Source of the DNA: Thiodiazotropha sp040506705
GTDB taxonomy: Bacteria; Pseudomonadota; Gammaproteobacteria; Chromatiales; Chromatiaceae
Direction of reading: 5' to 3'
Assembly: GCA_040506705.1 (NCBI GenBank)
Contig: JBEVWG010000071.1
Location: forward strand, 11,215 to 75,214
Length of the DNA: 64,000 nt
Part shown: in pieces, positions 54,989-63,796 of the stretch
Layout: the number at the start of each line of letters is the position of its first letter
How positions within the stretch are numbered: the stretch's first letter is position 1
Notes under the pieces: model-generated
Told to the model about the DNA's origin: nothing
What the model saw: only the letters and a program-made list of their open reading frames with translations
Databases searched by the model: none
Position numbers and translations under genes: made by a program

Positions 54989-55283
54989 CCTCACCCAATT
55001 CCGGGTCCCACCCCTTTTCCTTGGCATTTGAAATTGCCTGCTGATAGATACGGCCGTGCCGTTCTGCCAGATCAGGGGGCAGGTTTGATACTAAGTGGCC
55101 ATATTTTTCCCACTCAGTTGTGACCTTATCGTAGAGTGCTTCAATACCCTGCACCGTCCATCCTTCACAGGTCTCAGTTTCCGGGATCAGACCGAATACC
55201 CAGGCATCACGAATAATATTACCGGTAGGATTCATCGCTCCTTTTGGATCATTATGTATGCCTTCATATTTTCTAACTGCCAT
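54981..55283 (-). CDS. Unknown small soluble protein, first gene of a pair
   Basis: A 100-residue soluble protein of unknown family with a distinctive pattern (DPKGAMNPTGNIIRDAWVFG, about residues 12-31) and EGWTVQGIEALYDKV. No membrane segment or signal is present. It is co-oriented and overlapping with the next gene (eight bases), so both probably form a two-gene operon between cbbO and a repeat cluster. Function is not inferred. Confidence 0.65.
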   Translation of the reverse strand: MAVRKYEGIHNDPKGAMNPTGNIIRDAWVFGLIPETETCEGWTVQGIEALYDKVTTEWEKYGHLVSNLPPDLAERHGRIYQQAISNAKEKGWDPELGEDD

Positions 55284-55323
55284 ATCGTGTTATCCGCACA
55301 TATTTGTTGAGACTCACTACATT

Positions 55324-55435
55324 ATTAACCCGGCGACTAAGTATGTTGTCTTCAGCCGAAGTGTGTCTGCCTTTTAAAAATCATATTGTTAGGGATTTCA
55401 AGCCTGAAGACCACATACTTAGTCGCCGGGTTAAT
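55324..55435. repeat. Large hairpin with 32-base arms (ATTAACCCGGCGACTAAG)
   Basis: Arms 55324-55355 and 55404-55435 are inverted repeats differing at one position in 32, with a 48-base loop. The element begins with ATTAACCCGG and ends with CCGGGTTAAT, the ends shared by shorter copies at 55532 and 63752. Confidence 0.9.
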
Positions 55436-55531
55436 AGTTACCAAACTCAAAAATGATTCAGTAAACACCTAATAATAAAAGGGTAGCTTTTACAGTGTTA
55501 AAGTGTGATCTATTTGATCTATATTGGCAAG

Positions 55532-55576
55532 TTATTAACCCGGAACCTCAATAGCCATCTTCAGTCGGGTTAATAA
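55532..55576. repeat. Short copy of the CGGGTTAATAA repeat family
   Basis: TTATTAACCCGG at the left and CTTCAGTCGGGTTAATAA at the right flank about 20 bases of unrelated sequence. It matches the copy at 63752-63796 in arms and length. Confidence 0.8.
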
Positions 55577-55707
55577 TACAATTAACCTGGCTAGTATTAT
55601 ATATCCATGATAGCTATATGTATGAATGGAATGGAAGGGAATGAAAGAGTGATTAATTTATCGAATATTCTATATCTTCTAATACTTAAGATAGCAGCGT
55701 GACAAAC

Positions 55708-56778
55708 ATGCGACGTACCGATACAACCTTGCTGGAACAAATGCATATTACAGATAGTGAAATTAACCAGCGTATGGGGCTATTGAATCTAAGCCCTGAA
55801 GCATTGAAACTTCTATCTGGTTATAGATATCTGATAGAAGAGAATATAGATGAAATAGTCAACGAATTTTACGAAAAACAGACAGAAATTGATGAAATTT
55901 CTCTTCTGATCGGAGACGCCGATACATTGATACGTCTGCGGAATGCCCAGCGTAAATATGTGATTGACATGTTCTCTGGCGAATATGGCGCCGAATATGT
56001 CAATAATAGATTGAGAATCGGCCTGGTTCACAAACACATAGGCGTAGAACCCAAACTCTATCTCTCTGCAGTAAAAAGTTTAAAAGAGTTAATAGAAAGG
56101 ACTCTACAAAACAATATAGATAATAGTGAGACATTGAAGTCTACTTTAAATATTTTAGAGAGCCTGTTCTATTTTGATACAACACTGGTGTTTGATACTT
56201 ATATTGCCAGCCTGGTAGAAGAGATTGAAATAGAAAAAAGAAAGACCGAACTATATGCAGAAAGCCTTGAAGGTAAAGTTGCAGAGAGAACAAAACAACT
56301 CGAAGAACTGGCAAAACTTGATGCCCTTACAGGCATACACAATCGAAGGGCAATGCAGGACATACTCAATAGAGAGCTATCCGTATCAAGAAGACGGGAA
56401 TCAAAACTCTCTTTAGTCTATCTTGATATCGACGATTTTAAACAGATCAATGATAAGCAAGGGCATGTAAAAGGCGATGAAATTCTGAAATATACAAGCA
56501 AGGTACTCAAATGCTGCGTAAGAGATATTGATGTTGCATGTCGATACGGTGGTGACGAATTTTGTCTGGTTCTGCCAGATTGCAATATTGGTAATGCAAA
56601 TAATATTTGCAAAAGGATAATCGAAAAGTTTTCCAGCAAATACCCAGAGCACTCATTAAGTATAGGAATAACTGAAATAGTGCCTGGTGAAACCATCGAA
56701 ATCGACGAATTGATCAGAAGAGCAGACAGGAAGATGTATTTGGCTAAAAAACAGAAAGGTTCAATTATCTGCCTATAG
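55708..56778 (+). CDS. Globin-coupled sensor diguanylate cyclase
   Basis: A 356-residue cytoplasmic protein with a globin-coupled sensor domain (about residues 8-170), a short coiled coil (about 170-203) and a GGDEF domain (about 204-356). The proximal haem-binding histidine is His108 in RIGLVHKHIGVEPKLYL. GGDEF is intact at 281-285 (RYGGDEF), and the inhibitory c-di-GMP site RxxD is at 272-275, so synthesis with product feedback is likely. The sensor binds O2 through haem in homologues. The ATG at 55708 has no clear ribosome binding site; a GTG nine bases upstream is possible. It is preceded by two repeat elements. Confidence 0.92.
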   Translation: MRRTDTTLLEQMHITDSEINQRMGLLNLSPEALKLLSGYRYLIEENIDEIVNEFYEKQTEIDEISLLIGDADTLIRLRNAQRKYVIDMFSGEYGAEYVNNRLRIGLVHKHIGVEPKLYLSAVKSLKELIERTLQNNIDNSETLKSTLNILESLFYFDTTLVFDTYIASLVEEIEIEKRKTELYAESLEGKVAERTKQLEELAKLDALTGIHNRRAMQDILNRELSVSRRRESKLSLVYLDIDDFKQINDKQGHVKGDEILKYTSKVLKCCVRDIDVACRYGGDEFCLVLPDCNIGNANNICKRIIEKFSSKYPEHSLSIGITEIVPGETIEIDELIRRADRKMYLAKKQKGSIICL

Positions 56779-56941
56779 GGCTTTATATTTTAAGAACCAC
56801 CATATTAATCAATGTCTAATTGACATATATCAAAATAACTGACGACCATGTCAAATAATAACAACTTACTCTATTCATCTATGCAAATATAATGATAAGC
56901 TTCTGCACTCTACCTGTCAGCAGTAACTCAGGATCATTAAA

Positions 56942-57076
56942 ATGGATACTTTAACTTGGCTAGGCATTGGTCTGGCAAGCATCGCAGCAATCCTTTCAGC
57001 TCTTAGCATCTCCTTCATCCTCTTTCTTGTGATTGGTCAAGCTAGTCGCCAGATGTACCATAAGCTGGTTAACTAA
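56942..57076 (+). CDS. Small membrane protein, 44 residues
   Basis: An ATG at 56942, eight bases after AGGA, opens a 44-codon frame whose product is one long hydrophobic helix (WLGIGLASIAAILSALSISF continuing to about residue 31) with a short basic C-terminus (SRQMYHKLVN). The helix covers about residues 6-31. A stem-loop follows 20 bases after the stop. Size and topology fit a small regulatory or complex-assembly membrane protein; I recognise no family. It lies between a diguanylate cyclase and a GGDEF-EAL gene. Confidence 0.6.
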   Translation: MDTLTWLGIGLASIAAILSALSISFILFLVIGQASRQMYHKLVN

Positions 57077-57096
57077 GATTTATTATGCAGTAGCCT

Positions 57097-57127
57097 GACA
57101 ATCACAATGAATTTCATCGTGATTGTC
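57097..57127 (+). terminator. Stem-loop after the small membrane protein gene
   Basis: GACAATCAC (57097-57105) pairs with GTGATTGTC (57119-57127), with inner ATGAA/TTCAT pairing and one mismatch. It may terminate the small plus-strand gene. The U tail is weak, so it could also shield the end of the convergent GGDEF-EAL transcript. Confidence 0.5.
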
Positions 57128-57187
57128 TTCTACTTTCGTGGGAATTATTTCCCTTTGCCAGGGTTGGCCTAATATGTAGCCATATAG

Positions 57188-59773
57188 CTAAAGCCAGATA
57201 ATATTGTTTTGGTCATGTAACTCTGCAAGATACTCTTCGATTGGTCTGGGCTTTGCGATACTGAATCCCTGACCTAAATCGATACCTATGCGCTGCAGCT
57301 CGACCAGAATTGCACTATCTTCAACAAATTCTGCGATTGTTGTCAGTTTCATAGTGTCAGCAACAGTCTTAATCGCTTCCACCATACCCCTGTCTACAGG
57401 GTTTGTATGCATATCCTTAACAAACATACCGTCAATTTTTAGATAATCTACCGGTAGGCTCTTAAGGTATGCAAACGATGAGAGACCCGAGCCAAAGTCA
57501 TCCAGCGCAAAACGACAACCGATCTCCCGCAAATCATGAATCATTGTCAAAGCACTCGATAAATTCTGAATTGCAGCTGTTTCTGTTACTTCAAAAATCA
57601 GTTTTCGTGGATTAATTTCATATTTTTTGAATAGACCCTTAAGAATAAAAGAGAGTTTTTTACGACTTAATGTCGCGCCAGATATATTTATAAAACAATC
57701 AGGATACTCTGCTTTAGATTTCATCAAGAGACGCATAACTTGTTCGATAACCCAATAGTCAATACGATCTATCAAGTCGTAACGCTCAGCTGAAGGAAGG
57801 AATGCGCCAGGTGGTATCAATTCACCATCTTGCGATCTCATTCTGACCAGTATCTCTACAGCTTTTGTCTCTAAACCAACACTATGCAGGTCAACTATAG
57901 GTTGTACATAAAGCAACAACCTCTCCTCTTCCAATGCACTATTTATCTGCGAAACCCATTGCATTTGCCCTAATAACCGCTTCGAGGAGTCCCTATCTTG
58001 CTCATAAACATGGACGCAATTTCTGCCTTCATCTTTAGCGGAATAGCAAGCTGAATCAACTGAACTCATCAATATTGAGGCGCTCTCACTGTATTGATCT
58101 ATCTGAACTACACCTATACTTATGCTAACTCTGAAACTGTGGCCTTCCCAGGTAAATGTATGCTCATGTACTTCATTACGAAGCCGATCTACACGTTCCA
58201 GCGCCATCGCAAGCGGACAATCACTCAGTATAGAACCAAACTCATCTCCACCAATCCTCGCCAACACATCACTTCCACGAAAATGTCTTCGCATAATTGT
58301 TGCAATCTGGCGCAATAACTCATCACCCGCCACATGCCCACAGGTATCATTCACAACCTTGAATTGGTCCAAATCCATGAAGCAAAGAATATGTTCATGC
58401 CCCCTGCCATGTGCTGACTCAAGCGCCAATTCGAGGTGTGTCTCAAATGCATTTCGATTCATCAGGGCTGTAAGGTTGTCGTGACTGGCTTGGCGATACA
58501 ACTCCTCTTGTAGACGTTTTTCTCGAGTAACATCCCGTATGACGACCACTACACCTGAGCTTTGACTCTCCCGACTGATAATAGAGGTCGCAGTAACACT
58601 TACATTCAGCGTATCCCCATCTGTGAGCGCTAAAACAGCCTGTGTACTGAATACAGTATCTGACTTATTGAGTTGAGCCTGAAGAAGTGAATTAACTATT
58701 GGTGTTTTATTATCTTCATCCATTAATATAAATATATTCTCAAATCGCTTACCGATAATTTTATCTGAATCCTGCTTGATAATATTTTCTGCTGACTCAT
58801 TGAGGTAAACTATTCGACCGCTGGTATCAGTCGTCACAACCGCATCAGCAATGGATGAGAGTGTAGTACGTGCCTGATTTCGCTCATCTATCAATGCCTG
58901 CTCTGCCAGTCTCAGGGCCGTAATATCCTGTATATAGACGTAGACCTCTTTCACCAGGTCTATCCATTGATAGTGGAGAAGTAGATGCTTATAGCCTGCA
59001 TCTACTTCCGCATAGAGTTGATGCTCACCCTGCCCCATTCTTGCAAGTATCTCTCGATGATTCTCAGGTAAAACAACTCCACTGTCATCTGCGTGTAAAA
59101 GACCTATTAATCTGGTGAATGCAGGATTACAAAAGATCTCATTTCCATTTAGATCATAAGCAGCAATGGGGTTCGGGTTAGCTCGAGGATAGGCAGCCAA
59201 GCGTTTATTTCTGGACTCAGCATCCTGTAACTCATCCACCATATTGCTAAGCAGATCAGCTTCCTGCCTTCGAGAAGCGAATTGAAAAATAAGCAAACCA
59301 AAAACAGACGAGATGCTTAATCCTGCAATGACCATCTGAAATATCAAATCATTGGTCATTTTGTATGCGCCTTCAAGGCTGTAGGCCAGCAGCAGGTTTG
59401 CTCTTCCTCGATATGAATATGTGATTTCTCTATTCAGAATATAGCGTCGAACAGATGGCTTCAGTGGACCATAGCCCGCTATCATAAAACCATTTTTCGA
59501 TACCAGCTCAACTTCATCAATCTCTATATATTGAACAGCCCACTGTTTAAAAAGTAGCGCTAAAGAGTCGTAGTTACCTTTTTGTAACTCCTCTTTTGTG
59601 ATAAAGGAGATAACTTCCATTTGCCCTTCAGCCAAAGCTTTTGTGATGCCAATATGATGATCATGTTGGTGGCTCACAAAAACACCAATCGCACCAATCA
59701 GTAAACACATAAATATTATTGTGGAAATAGTGACAGTGAAAAATGATGATCTACGTCTGGATTCATTTACCAT
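57188..59773 (-). CDS. GGDEF-EAL c-di-GMP enzyme with PAS domains and membrane sensor
   Basis: An 861-residue protein. Two transmembrane helices (about residues 14-31 and 145-165) flank a periplasmic segment; two PAS-like regions (about 200-290 and 295-415), a GGDEF domain (about 430-590) and an EAL domain (about 605-855) follow. GGDEF is intact with an RxxD inhibitory site (RGSDVLARIGGDEF). The EAL motif reads EIL, but the downstream catalytic residues (NIS, EVTET, DDFGSG, LKIDG, AEFVE) are kept, so it may still act as a phosphodiesterase. The start overlaps the end of the PhnD-like gene by seven bases, so the two are coupled. Confidence 0.93.
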   Translation of the reverse strand: MVNESRRRSSFFTVTISTIIFMCLLIGAIGVFVSHQHDHHIGITKALAEGQMEVISFITKEELQKGNYDSLALLFKQWAVQYIEIDEVELVSKNGFMIAGYGPLKPSVRRYILNREITYSYRGRANLLLAYSLEGAYKMTNDLIFQMVIAGLSISSVFGLLIFQFASRRQEADLLSNMVDELQDAESRNKRLAAYPRANPNPIAAYDLNGNEIFCNPAFTRLIGLLHADDSGVVLPENHREILARMGQGEHQLYAEVDAGYKHLLLHYQWIDLVKEVYVYIQDITALRLAEQALIDERNQARTTLSSIADAVVTTDTSGRIVYLNESAENIIKQDSDKIIGKRFENIFILMDEDNKTPIVNSLLQAQLNKSDTVFSTQAVLALTDGDTLNVSVTATSIISRESQSSGVVVVIRDVTREKRLQEELYRQASHDNLTALMNRNAFETHLELALESAHGRGHEHILCFMDLDQFKVVNDTCGHVAGDELLRQIATIMRRHFRGSDVLARIGGDEFGSILSDCPLAMALERVDRLRNEVHEHTFTWEGHSFRVSISIGVVQIDQYSESASILMSSVDSACYSAKDEGRNCVHVYEQDRDSSKRLLGQMQWVSQINSALEEERLLLYVQPIVDLHSVGLETKAVEILVRMRSQDGELIPPGAFLPSAERYDLIDRIDYWVIEQVMRLLMKSKAEYPDCFINISGATLSRKKLSFILKGLFKKYEINPRKLIFEVTETAAIQNLSSALTMIHDLREIGCRFALDDFGSGLSSFAYLKSLPVDYLKIDGMFVKDMHTNPVDRGMVEAIKTVADTMKLTTIAEFVEDSAILVELQRIGIDLGQGFSIAKPRPIEEYLAELHDQNNIIWL

Positions 59774-60645
59774 TTAACACCTCGACTCCGAAGTGCATTC
59801 AAAATATCCCGTAATCCTTGATAATCTTTCGAGCTAGCATCAACCAGAGCAGTAGCCGTCTGTTTTATCGGTTTCAACACTGAAGATGTAGATGGATTAT
59901 CTTGATTCAGGCTAAGCATTGCATACTTCAATTTCCTGAGAATCTGGGGATCCAATTTCGTAGATGCGATAAATAAGTGTTCAGATACTTCCGCGGTGTC
60001 TCCTATAGCAACAATTCCACGCTCTTTATACTTTTCATAGATAGCCTCTTTTACAGCCCCTGCATCAGCATCACCTGCCAATACAGCCAACGCAACATTG
60101 TTGTGGTTGTTGTAAAAATGGTGTCCGGAAAAATCATCAATATCGATGCCTTCATCATGTAACATTTGTCTTGGCACCAAATGACTCATAGTTGACGAAG
60201 GGCTGCCAAAAGCGAAACGGTGCTTTTTTAGATCCTCGAGCTTATGAAATCCACTACTCTCCCTAACAATGATCTTTCCTATAAACGTTGGCTTGCCATT
60301 AACCTCTAATCTGGCCAACACCGGAATATCTACATGTTCATCGAACACACTAACAAACAGAGAGGGACCAATATAAGCAATATCAACGTCACCATTAATG
60401 ATGGCATCGTGATGGGATTGATATGAATCGCCAATACGGACTTCAATCTTCCGCTCGATCTGCTGACTCAGGAAATCAGCCATCGGCTGGAACATCAGTT
60501 CAAGTTCACTATGCGGGCGATATGGGTGTACGCCGAGCACCAATACTTCGGAAGTAACTGCAAACGCTGGAGCCAAGGCCGAGATGAGAAGACCCACTCT
60601 GGCAAAGCAAAAAAACAACGACACAAACTTATTGGTCTTACTCAT
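59767..60645 (-). CDS. PhnD-like periplasmic binding protein paired with the GGDEF-EAL protein
   Basis: A 292-residue exported protein with an N-terminal signal (SLFFCFARVGLLISALAPAF, cleavage near residue 30). The body is a PhnD/phosphonate-type periplasmic-binding fold: GVHPYRPHSELELMFQPMAD, DIAYIGPSLFV, RFAFGSPSSTMSHLVPRQML and GDADAGAVKEAIYE. No ABC permease or ATPase is nearby, so it probably senses a ligand for the coupled GGDEF-EAL protein rather than importing it. The ATG at 60645 gives the signal peptide; the frame continues eight codons upstream. Confidence 0.88.
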   Translation of the reverse strand: MSKTNKFVSLFFCFARVGLLISALAPAFAVTSEVLVLGVHPYRPHSELELMFQPMADFLSQQIERKIEVRIGDSYQSHHDAIINGDVDIAYIGPSLFVSVFDEHVDIPVLARLEVNGKPTFIGKIIVRESSGFHKLEDLKKHRFAFGSPSSTMSHLVPRQMLHDEGIDIDDFSGHHFYNNHNNVALAVLAGDADAGAVKEAIYEKYKERGIVAIGDTAEVSEHLFIASTKLDPQILRKLKYAMLSLNQDNPSTSSVLKPIKQTATALVDASSKDYQGLRDILNALRSRGVKW

Positions 60646-61090
60646 GGCACAAACGCCTGCGATTTGCATTGAACCACTATGAAAGAATCAATATCCACCT
60701 GTAATATCTGATTCCCTGGAATATATCCGCCTTGAGATGAGATTTTTAATCGTGACAAGCTGAAGACAGTAGTTATTCTATTTATTTCTGCTTCAGGATA
60801 GAAACAGGTAACTTGCTTCACTCCTCCCACACATCTTCATCCTTACATAATGAAGACTAGGTTAATCCTGGCTGAAAACAAGCACTCTACCCGCATATCT
60901 TTCTTCGGATCTGATATTCAGATAAAAAAGAGATGACCATAAGTATTTACTTATGGTTTCAATCAGCTTTTTTTGTTTACTTATATACCTACAGACTGTA
61001 AGGTTTGCAGCCAATTCCCTATATTTAACTGGGATATAGAGTTTAAATCGGAAGTATTTCGTTAATAATTCAATTATTTGGAGCAGATTA
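60646..61090. other. Intergenic region upstream of cbbM
   Basis: About 445 bases without a gene. It holds the probable CbbR operator at 60937-60956 with a second TTTACTTAT at 60976-60984 (separate entry). Promoters of cbbM (rightwards) and of the PhnD-like gene (leftwards) should lie here; I found no certain -35/-10 pair. Confidence 0.5.
60937..60984 (+). promoter_or_regulatory. Probable CbbR operator of cbbM
   Basis: CCATAAGTATTTACTTATGG at 60937-60956 is a palindrome with nine-base arms. TTTACTTAT, part of it, recurs at 60976-60984, 30 bases (about three helix turns) away. The core and the downstream TCAATCA match the cbbL promoter site at 48776-48802. It lies 135-154 bases ahead of the cbbM start. 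Confidence 0.65.
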
Positions 61091-62476
61091 ATGGCATTAG
61101 ACCAATCATCGCGTTACTCAGACCTGAGTTTGAAGGAAGAGGATTTAATTGCAGGCGGTCAGCACATCCTTTGTGCTTATAAAATGAAGCCTAAAAGCGG
61201 CTACGGCTTTTTAGAAGTTGCAGCTCACTTCGCAGCAGAATCTTCTACTGGTACTAATGTTGAAGTCTCCACCACTGATGACTTCACCAAAGGCGTCGAT
61301 GCATTAGTCTATCTAATTGACGAAGCTTCCGAAGAGATGCGTATTGCATACCCCATTGATCTGTTCGATCGCAATATCACAGATGGACGCATGATGCTGG
61401 TCTCTTTCCTGACCCTGACCATTGGTAACAACCAAGGCATGGGTGATGTTGAACATGCAAAAATGTATGACTTCTTCATGCCACCTCGTGCCATTCAGCT
61501 GTTTGATGGTCCTGCAAAAGACATCTCAGACCTGTGGCGCATCCTGGGTCGCCCTGTTGTTGATGGCGGCTATATTTCCGGAACCATCATCAAACCAAAA
61601 CTTGGCCTGCGTCCTGAACCATTTGCATCAGCAGCTTACCAGTTCTGGCTGGGTGGCGACTTTATTAAAAATGATGAGCCTCAGGGTAACCAGGTTTTCT
61701 GCCCAGCTCGCAAAGTCTACCCATTGGTCTATGACGCAATGAAACGCGCCATGGATGAAACTGGCGAAGCTAAGCTCTTCTCTGCCAACATTACTGCTGA
61801 TGATCACGCCGAAATGATAGCTCGTGGTGAATTCATCCTCGAAGCATTCGGTGCTGATGCCGACAAAGTTGCCTTCCTCGTTGACGGTTATGTAGGCGGC
61901 CCAGGAATGGTTACCACTGCACGTCGTTATTTCCCCAACCAGTATCTCCACTATCATCGTGCTGGCCATGGTGCGGTTACCTCCCCTAGTGCCAAGCGTG
62001 GTTACACTGCTTATGTACTGGCTAAAATGTCAAGATTGCAGGGTGCGTCCGGTATCCATGTTGGAACCATGGGCTACGGAAAAATGGAAGGCGATAAGGA
62101 TGACCGTGCAATTGCTTACATCATTGAGCGTGATGAGTATCAAGGTCCAGCTTATAACCAGAAATGGTATGGCATGAAACCTACCACTCCAATCATCTCC
62201 GGTGGCATGAATGCCCTTCGCCTTCCAGGTTTCTTTGAAAACCTCGGACATGGCAATGTAATCAACACTGCTGGCGGCGGCTCTTACGGTCACATTGATA
62301 GCCCTGCAGCTGGCGCCACTTCATTGCGTCAGGCGTATGAGTGCTGGAAGGCTGGTGCTGACCCAATCGAATGGGCGAAAGAGCACAAAGAATTTGCTCG
62401 TGCTTTCGAGTCCTTCCCTCTTGATGCAGATGCGATTTTCCCAGGCTGGCGCGAAAAGCTGGGCGTGCACAAATAA
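61091..62476 (+). CDS. cbbM: Form II RuBisCO
   Basis: A 461-residue form II enzyme. The active-site region reads GGDFIKNDEPQGN (about residues 188-200), with the carbamylated lysine, and GRPVVDGGYISGTIIKPKLG is the form II version of the catalytic segment; loop 6 is GIHVGTMGYGKMEGD. Form II RuBisCO has low CO2/O2 specificity and works best at high CO2 and low O2. It needs no small subunit. It stands alone, with its own promoter region and terminator. The ribosome binding site is TTGGAG, 9 bases ahead of the ATG. Confidence 0.98.
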   Translation: MALDQSSRYSDLSLKEEDLIAGGQHILCAYKMKPKSGYGFLEVAAHFAAESSTGTNVEVSTTDDFTKGVDALVYLIDEASEEMRIAYPIDLFDRNITDGRMMLVSFLTLTIGNNQGMGDVEHAKMYDFFMPPRAIQLFDGPAKDISDLWRILGRPVVDGGYISGTIIKPKLGLRPEPFASAAYQFWLGGDFIKNDEPQGNQVFCPARKVYPLVYDAMKRAMDETGEAKLFSANITADDHAEMIARGEFILEAFGADADKVAFLVDGYVGGPGMVTTARRYFPNQYLHYHRAGHGAVTSPSAKRGYTAYVLAKMSRLQGASGIHVGTMGYGKMEGDKDDRAIAYIIERDEYQGPAYNQKWYGMKPTTPIISGGMNALRLPGFFENLGHGNVINTAGGGSYGHIDSPAAGATSLRQAYECWKAGADPIEWAKEHKEFARAFESFPLDADAIFPGWREKLGVHK

Positions 62477-62506
62477 GCACACCCTAGTGAGTCAACTGGC
62501 ATTTTC

Positions 62507-62530
62507 AAGCCCCCGCAAGGGGGCTTTTTT
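62507..62530 (+). terminator. Terminator after cbbM
   Basis: AAGCCCCC/GGGGGCTT stem with a GCAA tetraloop followed by T-rich sequence (TTTTCTTTCT), 30 bases after the cbbM stop. The A residues before the stem may let it also stop the convergent glycosyltransferase transcript. Confidence 0.9.
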
Positions 62531-62566
62531 CTTTCTGCATGAATAGAGCAGATTCCTTAATAGATA

Positions 62567-63688
62567 TCACACAAGCATGTCAGAGAACAGACGATCGTAA
62601 TTCTCTGCCATTTTTTCAACGGTATAATTATCCCCAAACCGCTGCCTGGCGTTCGCACCCAATCTATCCCTTAGCGCCTTATCTTCAAGCACTCGCTCCA
62701 TAGCATCAGCAAGCTGCCTGGGGTCATTGGGTGGGACAATTAAGGCTGACTTCTCATTTTCCAATACCACATGATTTTCACCCACGTTTGTTGCCACAAT
62801 TGGTTTACTGGCAGACATCGCCTCTAGAATAACGACTGACATCGCTTCCCACTTTGAACTCTGTACGAATACATCAAAATCTGGAAGCATATTGATGTTT
62901 GCATCGCGCACCCAACCTGCGAAAGTGATTACATTATCAAGATTCTTTTCCTTAGAGAGCGCTTTTAATTTATCTTTCAGTTCACCATCTCCCACAATTA
63001 CCATGGAAAACTTCTCAGGGTGCTTCTCATTAAGCATCTCAACAGCATCGATCAATATCTCTATGCCCTTTTGGGTGGTAAGTGTACTTAGTGAGCCAAA
63101 TGTAATCTTATCACCGCTTTCAACACCCTCTGTAGGCTGTTTCGTCTCCGAATAGTCGTGTACACCATTGTAAATAGTCTTGATTCTTTTCTCAGGAATG
63201 TTGTAAGTGCGTGATATTTGACTCGCTTGCCGGGTACCCACGGCAATGAGTTGGTCTGGAATTTTGGTGAAAACCTTCTCGAAATAGTACTTATTCTTAT
63301 CGATATTTGGATAATTTCCAAAGTGAAAAGTGTAGAGCAGCTTAATACTGGGCATGGTCAACTTCATTAATGCGCCATTAACCATAGCATGTATATCGTG
63401 AGCATGAACCAGCTCTATATTATGTTCTTTACAATACTTTCTCATCTTGAGAAAACTGAAATAGTCTGTTTTTGACTCGTCACTATCAGTCAGGCGAACA
63501 ACGTTTACACCATTTGCTGCCAAGGCATCACCACGCTCTCCTCTCTCCTTAAAGTAGCCGCAGTGGATATCAAATTTACTACTATCCAATGTATTGCATA
63601 GATGCTCTACGACGTGCTCAGCCCCACCTCCCGTAATTGCTGAAATGGTAATCAGTATGCTTTTTTTTCGGTTTTCTGCACTACACAT
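62567..63688 (-). CDS. GT4-family glycosyltransferase
   Basis: A 373-residue glycosyltransferase of the GT4/GT-B type. The N-terminal part starts ILITISAITGGGAEHVVEHL (about residues 11-30), and the C-terminal nucleotide-sugar domain carries the E-x7-E motif in WEAMSVVILEAMSASKPIVA and VPPNDPRQLADAM (about 322-334). It would transfer a sugar from a nucleotide donor to a glycan or lipid. The acceptor is unknown. I chose the ATG at 63688; a GTG six codons upstream is possible. It converges on cbbM and is isolated from other polysaccharide genes. Confidence 0.9.
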   Translation of the reverse strand: MCSAENRKKSILITISAITGGGAEHVVEHLCNTLDSSKFDIHCGYFKERGERGDALAANGVNVVRLTDSDESKTDYFSFLKMRKYCKEHNIELVHAHDIHAMVNGALMKLTMPSIKLLYTFHFGNYPNIDKNKYYFEKVFTKIPDQLIAVGTRQASQISRTYNIPEKRIKTIYNGVHDYSETKQPTEGVESGDKITFGSLSTLTTQKGIEILIDAVEMLNEKHPEKFSMVIVGDGELKDKLKALSKEKNLDNVITFAGWVRDANINMLPDFDVFVQSSKWEAMSVVILEAMSASKPIVATNVGENHVVLENEKSALIVPPNDPRQLADAMERVLEDKALRDRLGANARQRFGDNYTVEKMAENYDRLFSDMLV

Positions 63689-63751
63689 ATCTTCTACACG
63701 CTCCACAGACTCAATGAAGCTAAAACCCCGATAAAAATAATATCGACATAC

Positions 63752-63796
63752 TATTAACCCGCTGATGAAACAGTTCGCTTTCAGCCGGGTTAATAA
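63752..63796. repeat. Short copy of the CGGGTTAATAA repeat family
   Basis: TATTAACCCG at the left and TTTCAGCCGGGTTAATAA at the right flank about 20 bases, as in the copy at 55532-55576. It lies upstream of the glycosyltransferase gene. Confidence 0.8.

Noticed and set aside
57188..59773. EAL domain judged inactive because the motif reads EIL
   Set aside because: The glutamate and the other metal- and substrate-binding residues are kept, and the middle position of the motif varies in active enzymes.
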